The notes under the pieces are model-generated. The model made no database searches. It had not been told where the DNA came from and saw only the letters and a program-made list of their open reading frames with translations. The position numbers and the translations under genes were made by a program. This document shows, one piece after another, positions 33,349 through 41,023 of a stretch of 47,880 nucleotides of DNA (the first letter of the stretch is position 1; every line of letters starts with the position of its first letter). The DNA comes from a virus, in IMG/VR virus record IMGVR_UViG_3300033153_004637, positions 1-47,880 of that record, one strand, 5' to 3'.

Positions 33349-33962
33349 CAGCGCACCTCCACATCCAACGCTGTTGGTGATATACTGTAAATATCAATCC
33401 CTTGTTCCTCGACCCACTCAATAAGGCTGTTGAGGTACGGCACATAAGCCCACACGCCCTTGTGTTCACACGTCACCGACGTTGACTCGGTGCCGTCGAA
33501 GTAGCGGTCGCCGAACATGTCAACTCCGCACAAGGCTATCTCCCGGCTCCCGAACCGAGCGCATAGCTCAATAGCCGACCCAACCACGGTGCCATCGGGT
33601 CTGAACTTGCCTGCCACCGGCTCGTAGCTGCCACTCCCCAAGGGCTGTTGGCACTCGCGCCCGTCAACAATGCCAAAGGAGTTTTCTACTTCCCCTACTT
33701 TGGATACAAGCCCATCACTGAAATAGCGAATTATGCCTCTGTTCGGGGCGGTGACATTGCACTGGTTAAACCACTCTACCTTGATAGCCCACCAATCGCT
33801 AACCATCCACGAGTCAGGTGCGACAGGAGCTTCAATAGCCTTGTTGACAACGAGAACATGTCCATCCATCATAGCCCAATATGGCTTGCCACTTGGCCCT
33901 GGTGCTAAGATAGTAACAAGGTGCGGCATCTTAGGTTTAGTTTCGAATACGTCTTTAGCCAT
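33348..33962 (-). CDS. GT42/DUF115-like glycosyltransferase paralog B
   Basis: 204 residues from ATG 33960-33962 behind AAGGAG (spacing 7). TILAPGPSGKPYW, LVVNKAIEAP, SAIELCARFGSREIALCGVD, YFDGTEST and IYSISPTALDVEV align with paralogs A and C. It sits between the methyltransferase and the GNAT pair, overlapping the methyltransferase end. Confidence 0.6.
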   Translation of the reverse strand: MAKDVFETKPKMPHLVTILAPGPSGKPYWAMMDGHVLVVNKAIEAPVAPDSWMVSDWWAIKVEWFNQCNVTAPNRGIIRYFSDGLVSKVGEVENSFGIVDGRECQQPLGSGSYEPVAGKFRPDGTVVGSAIELCARFGSREIALCGVDMFGDRYFDGTESTSVTCEHKGVWAYVPYLNSLIEWVEEQGIDIYSISPTALDVEVR

Positions 33963-34587
33963 TATATATCTCCTTGAACTCATCCACTGTTATAAGGTTT
34001 AATAGTTGTTCTCTGTCCTGCTCAAACGCCCTGAACGTGAGATGCTGTTCAACGGCATCCTCGCTATACATCTGCCCTTCATACGGAACCCAGGAGCCAC
34101 GCTGTATGATGCCACATCCCCAATCTGCATCAACGCAACGGCAAACAAGGTCTTTGCGGAACAAGCGTGTTTTAACCCACGCCTTCCACGTACTGCCGCA
34201 CCACGCATAATGCCCTGCCGGTCGTAACACGCCCGGTTCAACCGTGTGCGCCTGCGTTGGCGGGTTACAGTCGTGAACAACAATGGTGCCGCCATCAGCA
34301 AGGTGCTTAAGGGAGTTGTTGATGTCGCGTTCAACTTGTTCGTGGTGGTGGTCGCCGTCGATGAAGATGATGTCGAATGGTAGTCTTTTAGGGAAATCAA
34401 AAAACTCATCAGATGTACATGCACAACAATCGGCAGACACTAATTTTATATCAAAATTCGGGTCAACCCCCATCTTCAACTTTAGCTTAATTTTGTCATA
34501 ACACTCTCTGTCTGCCACCCCTATTTCGAGGTATGTCTCATACCCATACTTCTCTATCAACCAGTTAATAATATCATACCTGAGCAT
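33955..34587 (-). CDS. Class I SAM-dependent methyltransferase
   Basis: 210 residues from ATG 34585-34587 behind AAAGGAG. Motif I YLEIGVADRE (about 18-27), FDIIFIDGDHHHEQVERD (71-88) and GGTIVVHDCNPP (99-110) match the methyltransferase-24/FkbM-like families found in glycan and cell-surface clusters. It probably methylates a sugar or small molecule in the cassette, rather than DNA, as no NPPY motif is present. Confidence 0.78.
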   Translation of the reverse strand: MLRYDIINWLIEKYGYETYLEIGVADRECYDKIKLKLKMGVDPNFDIKLVSADCCACTSDEFFDFPKRLPFDIIFIDGDHHHEQVERDINNSLKHLADGGTIVVHDCNPPTQAHTVEPGVLRPAGHYAWCGSTWKAWVKTRLFRKDLVCRCVDADWGCGIIQRGSWVPYEGQMYSEDAVEQHLTFRAFEQDREQLLNLITVDEFKEIYNG

Positions 34588-35272
34588 AGTCCACGTTCTC
34601 CTTTGGGTCACGGCCACCCCTCGTATTAGTCTTACTATGGAACGTCATAAAGCGCACACCCTCGTGTTCCACTACCTTGTACCTTTCCTTCAGGATGCGC
34701 TTCATATATGCGTCAATAGCACCACCGGCATATGTCCACTTGCCCTTATAATGTCTATCAACCTGCTTTCTGTTCTCGTCAATGCGCAACCGGCCATCGG
34801 GCCAACGGTCAAGCAACTTATCGGTGGGCTGTTGCAACGCATCAACCCTTGCTACTATTGACCCCATCCCTGAGCCGTATTGCCTGCGGAACACAGAACC
34901 ACGCTTCACCTCATAGTTCCACAGGTTCCACGCAACTGCGCTGCGGGCTGTCAGCACACTCAACCCCTTGGCCGTGTAATCGTGAAGGCGGTAATCGTCC
35001 TCATCCCACCATACAACGTGTGGCTCGGTGCATACGTCAAGGAACGCCTTCAGCTTCATCAGCCACCACCCGCCACCCACTATGCCTGTGACGTTATATT
35101 CCTTTATCTCTATGGGCAAGTCGTGGTTGTTGCCGATGTGCGGGGGAAAGGGTTCCTGGTACATTATGTAGAGAACCTTATCGTAGTTGCCCGATTGGTC
35201 AACGCAGTTAGGGATAGCCATCTGCATTGTCTTGGCGATGTCGTAGGCCATTGTGAGATAGGCTACTTTCAT
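34574..35272 (-). CDS. Glycosyltransferase-like protein (GT-A type)
   Basis: 232 residues. N-terminal KVAYLTMAYD, the metal-binding-like WWDEDDYR (about 94-101) and a C-terminal GGAIDAYMKRILKERYKVVE fit a GT-A fold enzyme using a nucleotide sugar. ATGA coupling to the upstream glycosyltransferase gene. Exact family not identified. Confidence 0.55.
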   Translation of the reverse strand: MKVAYLTMAYDIAKTMQMAIPNCVDQSGNYDKVLYIMYQEPFPPHIGNNHDLPIEIKEYNVTGIVGGGWWLMKLKAFLDVCTEPHVVWWDEDDYRLHDYTAKGLSVLTARSAVAWNLWNYEVKRGSVFRRQYGSGMGSIVARVDALQQPTDKLLDRWPDGRLRIDENRKQVDRHYKGKWTYAGGAIDAYMKRILKERYKVVEHEGVRFMTFHSKTNTRGGRDPKENVDYAQV

Positions 35273-35916
35273 ACTTTGTCCTTCAACCTCCTGCTTGCTT
35301 GGTTATGCCTAATAACCACCTTGCGCTTATATTTAAGTTCTTCGGGCTGCTTGGTGTTCGCTATGTAACTATACGTGACGGGAAGTTGCCCTACACGTAT
35401 GCCCGTTGGCGAGTTGCCACCATCACGCACTATACAATTTACGTAATGGTTGAAGCCTGTCATCGTCCAATCAAACCCCGCCTCAACAAGTCCCACTGTT
35501 TGAGCCACAGAGAAAAAACTTTGCTGTATAGCAACCAACTTGTGGACGTTCGAGTTGTTCTTTAAAAACATCGTGCCTGTGTCCCAATGCCACAATGTAC
35601 CAAGTTCACCCTGTTGTTTGAATGTGTGCCAACGCCTGTAAAGCCCGATGTCATATTTATACATGTCAAATAACTCAGGGTATTTAAGTACCTCGGCATC
35701 GGCATCAAGCCACACGAGATTACACTTTAACTCGTTGAACGCCTTGAGAATGATGCGCCCTTTTTGCAAGCAGTTTGTTTCCCAATCACCTTGCGATTCG
35801 TAAGGGTATAGCTTATACGGCACATTATGCTCAAGCAGCGTTGCCTCAAGGCGCTTAACCTCGTCCTCGTAGGGCGTGCCGATGGTGTATGCGCTTATGG
35901 CTATCCAGCGGGCCAT
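35269..35916 (-). CDS. Nucleotide-diphospho-sugar glycosyltransferase
   Basis: 215 residues. ISAYTIGTPYEDEVKRLEAT, then the acceptor/donor block NLVWLDADAEVLKYPELFD (about 68-86) with the DxD metal motif, matches nucleotide-diphospho-sugar transferases of the PF03407/GT34-like type. It would add a sugar from a nucleotide donor. Overlaps neighbours on both sides, showing co-translation with the cassette. Confidence 0.7.
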   Translation of the reverse strand: MARWIAISAYTIGTPYEDEVKRLEATLLEHNVPYKLYPYESQGDWETNCLQKGRIILKAFNELKCNLVWLDADAEVLKYPELFDMYKYDIGLYRRWHTFKQQGELGTLWHWDTGTMFLKNNSNVHKLVAIQQSFFSVAQTVGLVEAGFDWTMTGFNHYVNCIVRDGGNSPTGIRVGQLPVTYSYIANTKQPEELKYKRKVVIRHNQASRRLKDKV

Positions 35917-36524
35917 TAAATCATCTCCACTTCTAACTTCGTAGGTGACAAACTAACCACATCCATCCCGTCCCCCTTGCACCAATCCACCACCTTCTGA
36001 AGTGCGGGTATCTGCGTCCACCGCCCGTCAGGATGTATGCTTCGCTTATCCATATTCTCCGTGTCGTCGAAGTAACCCTTGCCGCACATATCAACACCGA
36101 CAAGTATGCACCGTTTCGCCTGCTTCTGTTGCGCCAAGTGCAATGCCGCTCCCACTGTCCCCGCACCTTGACGCACTGCACCGGGGATGATGCCGTAATC
36201 ATCGTGGCCTATGGGGCGGGCAAGCTCAACGTGGTATGGTGTCTCAGGGTATGCCTGCGTAAGACGACCTTTGGCAAGAATAGGATAGTGCATCTGGTCG
36301 CTGATGTGATCGTGCATCATATGGTGGAAATACTGCTCGTGGATAATAGCGGTCGCTATGCACAGCCAATACGCCTCACATTGCACCGCCTCAATAGCCC
36401 TGTTGATAGCTATCACTGTGCCTTTGGCGGCGCTGTGATGCGGGAGACCATTAGGCCCCGCACCAAGGATATAGACATCCTTGCCCTTGAAAGATACGGG
36501 GGACTTAAGGAAGTCCTCACTCAT
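35916..36524 (-). CDS. GT42/DUF115-like glycosyltransferase paralog A
   Basis: 202 residues. VYILGAGPNGLPHHSAAKG, VIAINRAIEAVQCEAYWLC, LAQQKQAKRCILVGVDM, GYFDDTENMD and VVSLSPTKLEVEM align with the two paralogs downstream. First enzyme of the sugar cassette. Overlaps the upstream gene. Confidence 0.6.
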   Translation of the reverse strand: MSEDFLKSPVSFKGKDVYILGAGPNGLPHHSAAKGTVIAINRAIEAVQCEAYWLCIATAIIHEQYFHHMMHDHISDQMHYPILAKGRLTQAYPETPYHVELARPIGHDDYGIIPGAVRQGAGTVGAALHLAQQKQAKRCILVGVDMCGKGYFDDTENMDKRSIHPDGRWTQIPALQKVVDWCKGDGMDVVSLSPTKLEVEMI

Positions 36525-36774
36525 TGTTCACCAAAGCCCCTAACCGTTCAACCTCTGCTTCGAGGTCACGGGCATATGCAAGAATAATAGGTGACTTAGC
36601 CATAAGGTCGGCATTAGCCCTTGTCGCAACGCACGTATCAGTAAAGCGGCAAATACGGTGCTTGCCTTCAACAGCTATCACCAAAGCATTAGATGATGTT
36701 ATGCCCTCTTGTACTACCCACTCGCCCGGTGAATAGCCTCTGAATTGGGACAGGTCAATCTTAGCCTTCATCAT
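36517..36774 (-). CDS. Small hypothetical protein
   Basis: 85 residues from the first of two ATG codons near 36774, behind AGGG, overlapping the upstream stop by 14 bases. Single Cys pair (ICRFTDTC), C-terminal helix ARDLEAEVERLGALV. Function unknown. Confidence 0.6.
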   Translation of the reverse strand: MMKAKIDLSQFRGYSPGEWVVQEGITSSNALVIAVEGKHRICRFTDTCVATRANADLMAKSPIILAYARDLEAEVERLGALVNNE

Positions 36775-37594
36775 CGTCGCCCTTGCGCCACTCGTCCCAC
36801 GGAAAGTTGAACGGGGCCGTGGCATCACGGAACTTGGCGTAGCACTTGTCGCAGAGACATACGCCGTTGAACAAGTCATGTTCTACTTTCTTTTCCTCCC
36901 TATCAAACTTTAATGAGTGTCCACCTACTTTGTAAACCTCCTCGATAAAAAAGGTCTCTCTGCAACTGTTGCACTTAAAAGCATTGCCTGACATATCATT
37001 GTCCTCCTTGTTGTTTTCGAATTGGTATCTCCATGCGTATTCCCTATTAAACTTTTCCGTTTCTGCTTCAAAAGCCTCTATGAATTGCTTATGTTCCTCT
37101 GTGAAGTTGAACTTTATAGCGCCCGGCACATAGTAACCTTCAGCCCCGCTACTTGCCGCCATAGGCACCTTCGGCTCATAGTGCTCACAGGCATCGGGGC
37201 CGGGGCAAGGCCCATCTAACTTGATAGCAAAACGCCTATGACATCCCGTGTGTAATAGCCACTTACACGGCTCCTTGCGCTCAGGTTCAGGTGCCACGAA
37301 CCGCTGCGTCCACGCAGGCAATGTAATGGTGCCTTTGCACTCAGGCTCAGGGGGCGCGGGGGTGTAGCCAGTGCAATTTGCATCAAAGGTGCAATAATTC
37401 CAATTTGTGTTCGGGTTATGGCAATCAACATTCATGCCAGGCTTGCGCCACTTGCACGGGCGGCTGGGGGCGGGGACTTGCCAATATTCGCAAGTATCGC
37501 CACGGCATGATTGGATAACAGATGCAGTATCGCCATTCTTACCGCATCGCCCAAACACGCGCGTTGTGTCCACGATTCTAAATTTACAGCTCAC
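36761..37594 (-). CDS. Cys-rich repeat protein with an internal start for a zinc-ribbon domain
   Basis: 277 residues, GTG start behind GAGGTG. Three related Cys units are visible: SCKFRI...CRGDTCEYW (1-38), PCKWRKPGMNVDCHN...CTGY (47-77) and PCKWLLHTGCHRR...ACEHYEP (109-141). After a helical linker comes a CNSC...CLCDKC zinc-ribbon domain (about 208-256). AAGGAGGACAATGATATG inside the gene places a strong ribosome site before Met201, so a 77-residue C-terminal product is likely too. First gene leftward from the divergent promoter. Function unknown. Confidence 0.68.
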   Translation of the reverse strand: MSCKFRIVDTTRVFGRCGKNGDTASVIQSCRGDTCEYWQVPAPSRPCKWRKPGMNVDCHNPNTNWNYCTFDANCTGYTPAPPEPECKGTITLPAWTQRFVAPEPERKEPCKWLLHTGCHRRFAIKLDGPCPGPDACEHYEPKVPMAASSGAEGYYVPGAIKFNFTEEHKQFIEAFEAETEKFNREYAWRYQFENNKEDNDMSGNAFKCNSCRETFFIEEVYKVGGHSLKFDREEKKVEHDLFNGVCLCDKCYAKFRDATAPFNFPWDEWRKGDDDEG

Positions 37595-37599
37595 CTGAT

Positions 37600-37635
37600 T
37601 TGCACCTCGCCAAACTTATGGTACAATGTTACCAT
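37600..37635. promoter_or_regulatory. Palindromic overlapping divergent promoters
   Basis: ATGGTA-CAATGT-TACCAT (37618-37635) is a perfect 6-bp-arm palindrome. On the plus strand it contains an extended -10, TGG-TACAAT (37622-37627). On the minus strand it contains TGG-TAACAT (37631-37626). Both have only weak -35 sequences. The two start points fall at opposite edges of the palindrome, so one bound protein could control both genome arms. Confidence 0.6.
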
Positions 37636-37780
37636 GCGACGAGGCAAAACGCAAACACCACACGTAATCAAGTATGACCGACCCAAGGCGCACAGCCTCG
37701 TCAGTTTGCCCTTGGGCATCATAGGCCCGTTGCCCGTTGCCATGGATGGCTTCGGGCGCGGGCTAATAACAGGAGACTGA
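37634..37780 (+). CDS. Possible leaderless 48-residue basic protein
   Basis: ATG 37634-37636 lies exactly 7 bases after the plus-strand -10 hexamer and has no ribosome site, so it would be the first codon of the transcript. It reads MRRGKTQTPHVIKYDRPKAH and ends GRGLITGD at TGA 37778, just before the next ribosome site. Coding status depends on leaderless initiation. Confidence 0.45.
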   Translation: MRRGKTQTPHVIKYDRPKAHSLVSLPLGIIGPLPVAMDGFGRGLITGD

Positions 37781-37782
37781 TA

Positions 37783-38049
37783 ATGGCAAAAGTGACCCTG
37801 AGAGCTGAGGTCAAGTTAGACGAAGATGACTATAACAAGATACTTGACTTTGCTGACAGGAACGACAAAAACCCTGAGCTGCAGGACATCAGCAAGTTGA
37901 TGGAGAACGTGCTTGAGTTCAACATCACCAACATCCTCGCACAGATAGCGGCGGCTGAGGCGGCTGAAAAGGCACAAGCTGACGCATCAATTGAGGCTAA
38001 GGTGTCCCTGTTAGGCGCTGATGGCAAGCCGATGGGCGGTGATGCGTGA
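37783..38049 (+). CDS. Small acidic helical protein
   Basis: 88 residues behind AGGAGACTGATA. Begins MAKVTLRAEVKLDEDDYNKI, long helix after residue 30 with Ala-rich tail. First gene of the rightward early block with a canonical ribosome site. Function unknown; size and position fit an early host-takeover protein. Confidence 0.75.
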   Translation: MAKVTLRAEVKLDEDDYNKILDFADRNDKNPELQDISKLMENVLEFNITNILAQIAAAEAAEKAQADASIEAKVSLLGADGKPMGGDA

Positions 38050-38345
38050 TGCCTGAGCACAACGACTGGGCACCTGAGCCGCTACGACGTGTAAATTATG
38101 ATTTGCATGATGCTAATGATACTCCACTCAGCAGTGGCCCCGAAAACCTGATGGAATACTGTGACCTCGACCGGCTTGCCGCTTGTTACAACGCCTGTGC
38201 CGGTGTGCCGACGGCTGTGCTTGAAAACATAGCCAAACACTACACCACGCGCATATTTGAGGAAGGCGGCGAATGGTACTGCTTCAAGTGGCACGAAGTC
38301 ACAATACCCAAGGAGGCCCCCGATGACAGCGACACAGAGGCTTAA
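38049..38345 (+). CDS. Small hypothetical protein
   Basis: 98 residues from ATG 38049, coupled to the upstream stop as TGATG. Contains DLDRLAACYNACAGVPTAVLENIA and an acidic C-terminus. No family recognised. Confidence 0.7.
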   Translation: MPEHNDWAPEPLRRVNYDLHDANDTPLSSGPENLMEYCDLDRLAACYNACAGVPTAVLENIAKHYTTRIFEEGGEWYCFKWHEVTIPKEAPDDSDTEA

Positions 38346-38598
38346 GGCCATTGAGCAGCGGGCGAAGGCGCTGGGGTGGAAGTATACCAAAACCCTTGAC
38401 ATCGGTTCGGAGTTCCCAAAGAAAAAAGGGTTCGCGATTGGCGATTACGAAACCGCACAACACCATTTCAGGCTAACCCCCGATGCCCTCCGTGCCGCCG
38501 AGCGCCTGCTGTCGTTGCATGAGCCTGGGCCAGATGTTGAGGTAACAATAAATGACATCACCTATAAACTAATCCCGTGGGAGGATGGCGATGACTGA
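38323..38598 (+). CDS. Small hypothetical protein
   Basis: 91 residues from ATG 38323 behind AAGGAGG. Basic N-terminus (MTATQRLKAIEQRAKALGWK) and beta-like end (DVEVTINDITYKLIPW). Overlaps the upstream gene by 23 bases. Function unknown. Confidence 0.7.
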   Translation: MTATQRLKAIEQRAKALGWKYTKTLDIGSEFPKKKGFAIGDYETAQHHFRLTPDALRAAERLLSLHEPGPDVEVTINDITYKLIPWEDGDD

Positions 38599-38995
38599 GC
38601 AAGAAGAAGTTATGGCAAGATGGTTTACGGGCATATGGACGGGTAAATACAACCCGACAACCGATGCCTTGGCCTGTTGTGGCAGGCATTGGCGCTACTG
38701 GATACAGGTGGAAGGCGTCGGTGATTGCCCTGATTGTCAGGCGGGATTACCTGACGCGCCCAATGCCATACCAGAGAAATATCGAGGGTCAGTTTTGCCA
38801 GAAGACAATTCTGAAATAGACTGGGATGCCCATTACGAGAACATTAAGCCACCCGGCTGGGTTCCAATCGAAGTATATCATGAGGCCATTGTCAAAGGTA
38901 TGGTGCGTCAGTGCATACGCCGCAACAAGTGGCACCGCCGCCTGTGGCGGTGGGTGACGGGGCTATTTAGGAGGAACAGCGATGGGACTGGATGA
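38591..38995 (+). CDS. Zinc-binding protein with a Trp/Arg-rich C-terminal tail
   Basis: 134 residues from ATG 38591 behind GAGGATGG. Cys pair ACCGRH then DCPDC (near residues 28-48) suggests a zinc site. The protein ends RNKWHRRLWRWVTGLFRRNS, an amphipathic Trp/Arg tail shared almost exactly with the next gene. The tail could bind membrane, nucleic acid or a common partner. Confidence 0.7.
   Translation: MTEQEEVMARWFTGIWTGKYNPTTDALACCGRHWRYWIQVEGVGDCPDCQAGLPDAPNAIPEKYRGSVLPEDNSEIDWDAHYENIKPPGWVPIEVYHEAIVKGMVRQCIRRNKWHRRLWRWVTGLFRRNSDGTG
38930..38985 (+). repeat. 56-bp direct repeat, copy 1 (tail codons, ribosome site and next start)
   Basis: 35 identical bases encoding WHRRLWRWVTGL, three mismatches, then identical AGGAGGAACAGCGATGG containing the next ribosome site and ATG. 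Second copy at 39108-39163, 53 of 56 positions identical, same register. Confidence 0.92.
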
Positions 38996-39170
38996 TTATA
39001 TCAACAATGACAAAGGCAACTGTTACAGCGGCATTGACCGTGTCATATATGGCTATATCAGCGATGAGCAATTTGCCATATGGCGCAAGGAACGGTTAGC
39101 CCGTGCTTGGCACCGCCGCCTGTGGCGGTGGGTGACGGGGCTGTGGAGGAGGAACAGCGATGGAGATTAA
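38982..39170 (+). CDS. Small protein with the shared Trp/Arg-rich tail
   Basis: 62 residues. N-terminal 40 residues are unrelated to the upstream protein, but the C-terminus ARAWHRRLWRWVTGLWRRNS is nearly identical. The ATG and ribosome site lie in repeat copy 1 and the stop just after copy 2. Probably formed by duplication of the tail-plus-start module. Confidence 0.65.
   Translation: MGLDDYINNDKGNCYSGIDRVIYGYISDEQFAIWRKERLARAWHRRLWRWVTGLWRRNSDGD
39108..39163 (+). repeat. 56-bp direct repeat, copy 2
   Basis: Matches 38930-38985 with three mismatches. It again ends with AGGAGGAACAGCGATGG, serving the gene at 39160. Confidence 0.92.
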
Positions 39171-39348
39171 ATATGAAGATGATTGGCATACTGAGTCTGG
39201 CGACCTTACGCCAGAACAACTAAAGGCTATTATGAATTTTAACACTATCATGCCTGATGGTAGTTCCATCTTCAGAGCAAGCTATACGCCCCCTTGGTGG
39301 CGCAGGCTCCTGTGGCGTGTGCGCAACTGGTGGGGCAACAGGGACTAA
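39160..39348 (+). CDS. Small protein with a related Trp/Arg-rich tail
   Basis: 62 residues. Acidic N-terminus (MEIKYEDDWHTESGDLTPEQ) and C-terminal PPWWRRLLWRVRNWWGN, a diverged third version of the Trp/Arg tail. The three consecutive genes thus keep a similar cationic aromatic end on different bodies. Function unknown. Confidence 0.65.
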   Translation: MEIKYEDDWHTESGDLTPEQLKAIMNFNTIMPDGSSIFRASYTPPWWRRLLWRVRNWWGNRD

Positions 39349-39368
39349 TACTAAGTGGATGGTGCATT

Positions 39369-39497
39369 ATGGACAATGACATGGACGACAGGGATAATGA
39401 CGTTATCACATTGATTGTGCAAGCTGAGATCGACGTGTTACCGTGCGACGATGACATTCAGTTTGTCATTATGGCATATGATCCCGATGACGAATAG
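39369..39497 (+). CDS. 42-residue highly acidic microprotein
   Basis: ATG 39369, weak ribosome site. Reads MDNDMDDRDNDVITLIVQAE and ends in DPDDE. Net charge strongly negative, suggesting DNA mimicry or a charge-based inhibitor, but this is only inference. Confidence 0.5.
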   Translation: MDNDMDDRDNDVITLIVQAEIDVLPCDDDIQFVIMAYDPDDE

Positions 39498-39537
39498 CGC
39501 ATGGTCAGGATGGGATACAATTAACAGGAGGACAATG

Positions 39538-39822
39538 ATGGATGAATCTGCCCGTAATATGACCGAAGAAGAACGAAGGCAATATATGGCAAGTATGCTG
39601 ACCACCGACCCTGATGGTCGTGTACGGGCCTTGTATCCACACCTTGCCCCCGCGCCCCCTGACTATACCGAGGAAGGGCTGATGCGCATTGTGGTGGACT
39701 TTGACCCGTTCTATGAGCAGAACCTTGTGCGGGGCTTCACGCCCCGCTACGCCGGCCACCTGTGCACCGAGCAGGCCCTCTGCCACAGGTGCAAGGGGAC
39801 AGAGGAGGGCGATGATGGATAA
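39538..39822 (+). CDS. Small protein with C-terminal Cys motif
   Basis: 94 residues from the second ATG of a pair, 7 bases after GGAGG. N-terminal acidic helix (TEEERRQYMASMLT), C-terminal HLCTEQALCHRCKG with possible zinc ligands. Overlaps the next gene. Function unknown. Confidence 0.68.
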   Translation: MDESARNMTEEERRQYMASMLTTDPDGRVRALYPHLAPAPPDYTEEGLMRIVVDFDPFYEQNLVRGFTPRYAGHLCTEQALCHRCKGTEEGDDG

Positions 39823-40054
39823 TGTAATTGCTATCAAACCTGATGATAATGCATATGAGTTCGAGGCAACTGTACCCAATCTGCAAAGTCTTGAGGCCAG
39901 AGTAGCGCAACTATATCTTGAACTTGGCCCTGCACCTAAGATGAAAGAACTGCAAATAGCACGGGTATATCTTGACAGATGCATGACGTGCCTTGATGTA
40001 GCTATTGCCAAATGTGATAAAAAGACCACCTTGACAAAGGGCGATGAAAAATAA
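39815..40054 (+). CDS. Small helical protein
   Basis: 79 residues from ATG 39815, 6 bases after GGAGGG. C-terminal helix ELQIARVYLDRCMTCLDVAI. Last gene before the attenuator-like region. Function unknown. Confidence 0.68.
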   Translation: MDNVIAIKPDDNAYEFEATVPNLQSLEARVAQLYLELGPAPKMKELQIARVYLDRCMTCLDVAIAKCDKKTTLTKGDEK

Positions 40055-40102
40055 TTCAAAATATTCCCCGCTACCCCTTGACAAGGCCACGGGCATAGAG
40101 TA

Positions 40103-40185
40103 ATGTCAATGGTAGCCGAACATACCGGCCCATAAAATAGCAAAATATGTAATGAAACCCCCGGTATGTTCGGGGGTATCTTTTA
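40103..40185 (+). promoter_or_regulatory. Attenuator-like switch with a 10-codon leader ORF
   Basis: A terminator hairpin ACCCCCG/CGGGGGT (40157-40177) is followed by ATCTTTTA. Segment 40116-40128 (CCGAACATACCGG) is a perfect 13-base complement of 40161-40173, which contains most of that hairpin, so an antiterminator and the terminator exclude each other. A short frame, ATG 40103 to TAA 40135 (MSMVAEHTGP), runs across the first arm. Confidence 0.6.
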
Positions 40186-40200
40186 TAGGAAACAATACTG

Positions 40201-40422
40201 ATGACAACTAAATTCCAAAAAATATTAGACAAGGCCATCGAACACAGCACACCGCCACGGTCATTTGACCCCAATGCCACATTAACCATATGCGGCTATC
40301 CCGTAGAGAACATACTGAAATCCATCGCCCTGCAAAATAAAATATTCAACATGCTCTACCCGCTCAAGCACACAGCCGCAGGCATCCGCACAATCAGCAT
40401 AGAGGACATAAGGAGCCGATAA
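40201..40422 (+). CDS. Small hypothetical protein under the attenuator-like switch
   Basis: 73 residues behind ATAGGAAAC. Contains FDPNATLTICGYPVENILKS and a basic end. It is the only gene between the switch and the long gene-free region, so it is probably the regulated target. Function unknown. Confidence 0.65.
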   Translation: MTTKFQKILDKAIEHSTPPRSFDPNATLTICGYPVENILKSIALQNKIFNMLYPLKHTAAGIRTISIEDIRSR

Positions 40423-40853
40423 CCCACCGATAACATATACCACCACCACCAGGGTCTGCCGCCACCCGCGGCATTGTTCACTGGTCTCAGGAGCCCCCCG
40501 CCCCTGTACGGAGAATAGAGTGGCGAGGAAATTGTAACTATTGCTCGGTGCGGACATCCGTAGCAATGCTTCACGGTTTTGCTAAAATGGTTCGGTGGGG
40601 GGGCCTCAACTCATGTCACCATGTCACCTGAACCTATAACCCCGGCCACTGTCCCCTCAACACTGGGTCAAAATGTCCCACTCACCACAACAACATTACA
40701 ACAAAATAATATGGCTCAGGCAGCGGGGGGCGTAGTACACATATAATAGTCCCCCCCCCGCTAACCCCAAAGCCCCTATGCCCCGATGCCCATGCCCATG
40801 TATCAATATCGCGCACCATCTATCAACCAATGGCAGTGTTACCAAGGGCTACG

Positions 40854-40911
40854 GGGTGGGGGGGTCAGGGTGCAGGGTGCCAGGGTGCCAGGGTGCAGGG
40901 GGGTGGGTGGT
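40854..40911 (+). repeat. G-tract iterons with G-quadruplex potential
   Basis: Four CAGGGTG units at 40866, 40873, 40881 and 40889 (spacing 7, 8, 8) lie between GGGGTGGGGGGG and GGGGGGTGGGTGG. More than four runs of three or more G with short loops lie on the plus strand, the formal requirement for a G-quadruplex. Confidence 0.75.
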
Positions 40912-40978
40912 AGTACCCCTATGCCTATATACTTGACAACACTTGACACCGTCCCCATGCCATATGTTGCCATTACCT

Positions 40979-41023
40979 TGTTACCCCATGACCCTCGATC
41001 GTATGTCCTGTTACCCCATGACC
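40979..41023 (+). repeat. 15-bp direct repeat TGTTACCCCATGACC, period 30
   Basis: Exact copies at 40979-40993 and 41009-41023. A reversed 10-bp part (AGGGTCATGG) occurs at 41072-41081. Possible protein-binding iterons. Confidence 0.85.

Noticed and set aside
40033-40108. Two TTGACA sequences upstream of the attenuator region
   Set aside because: Neither has an acceptable -10 at 16-18 bases; they may be chance.
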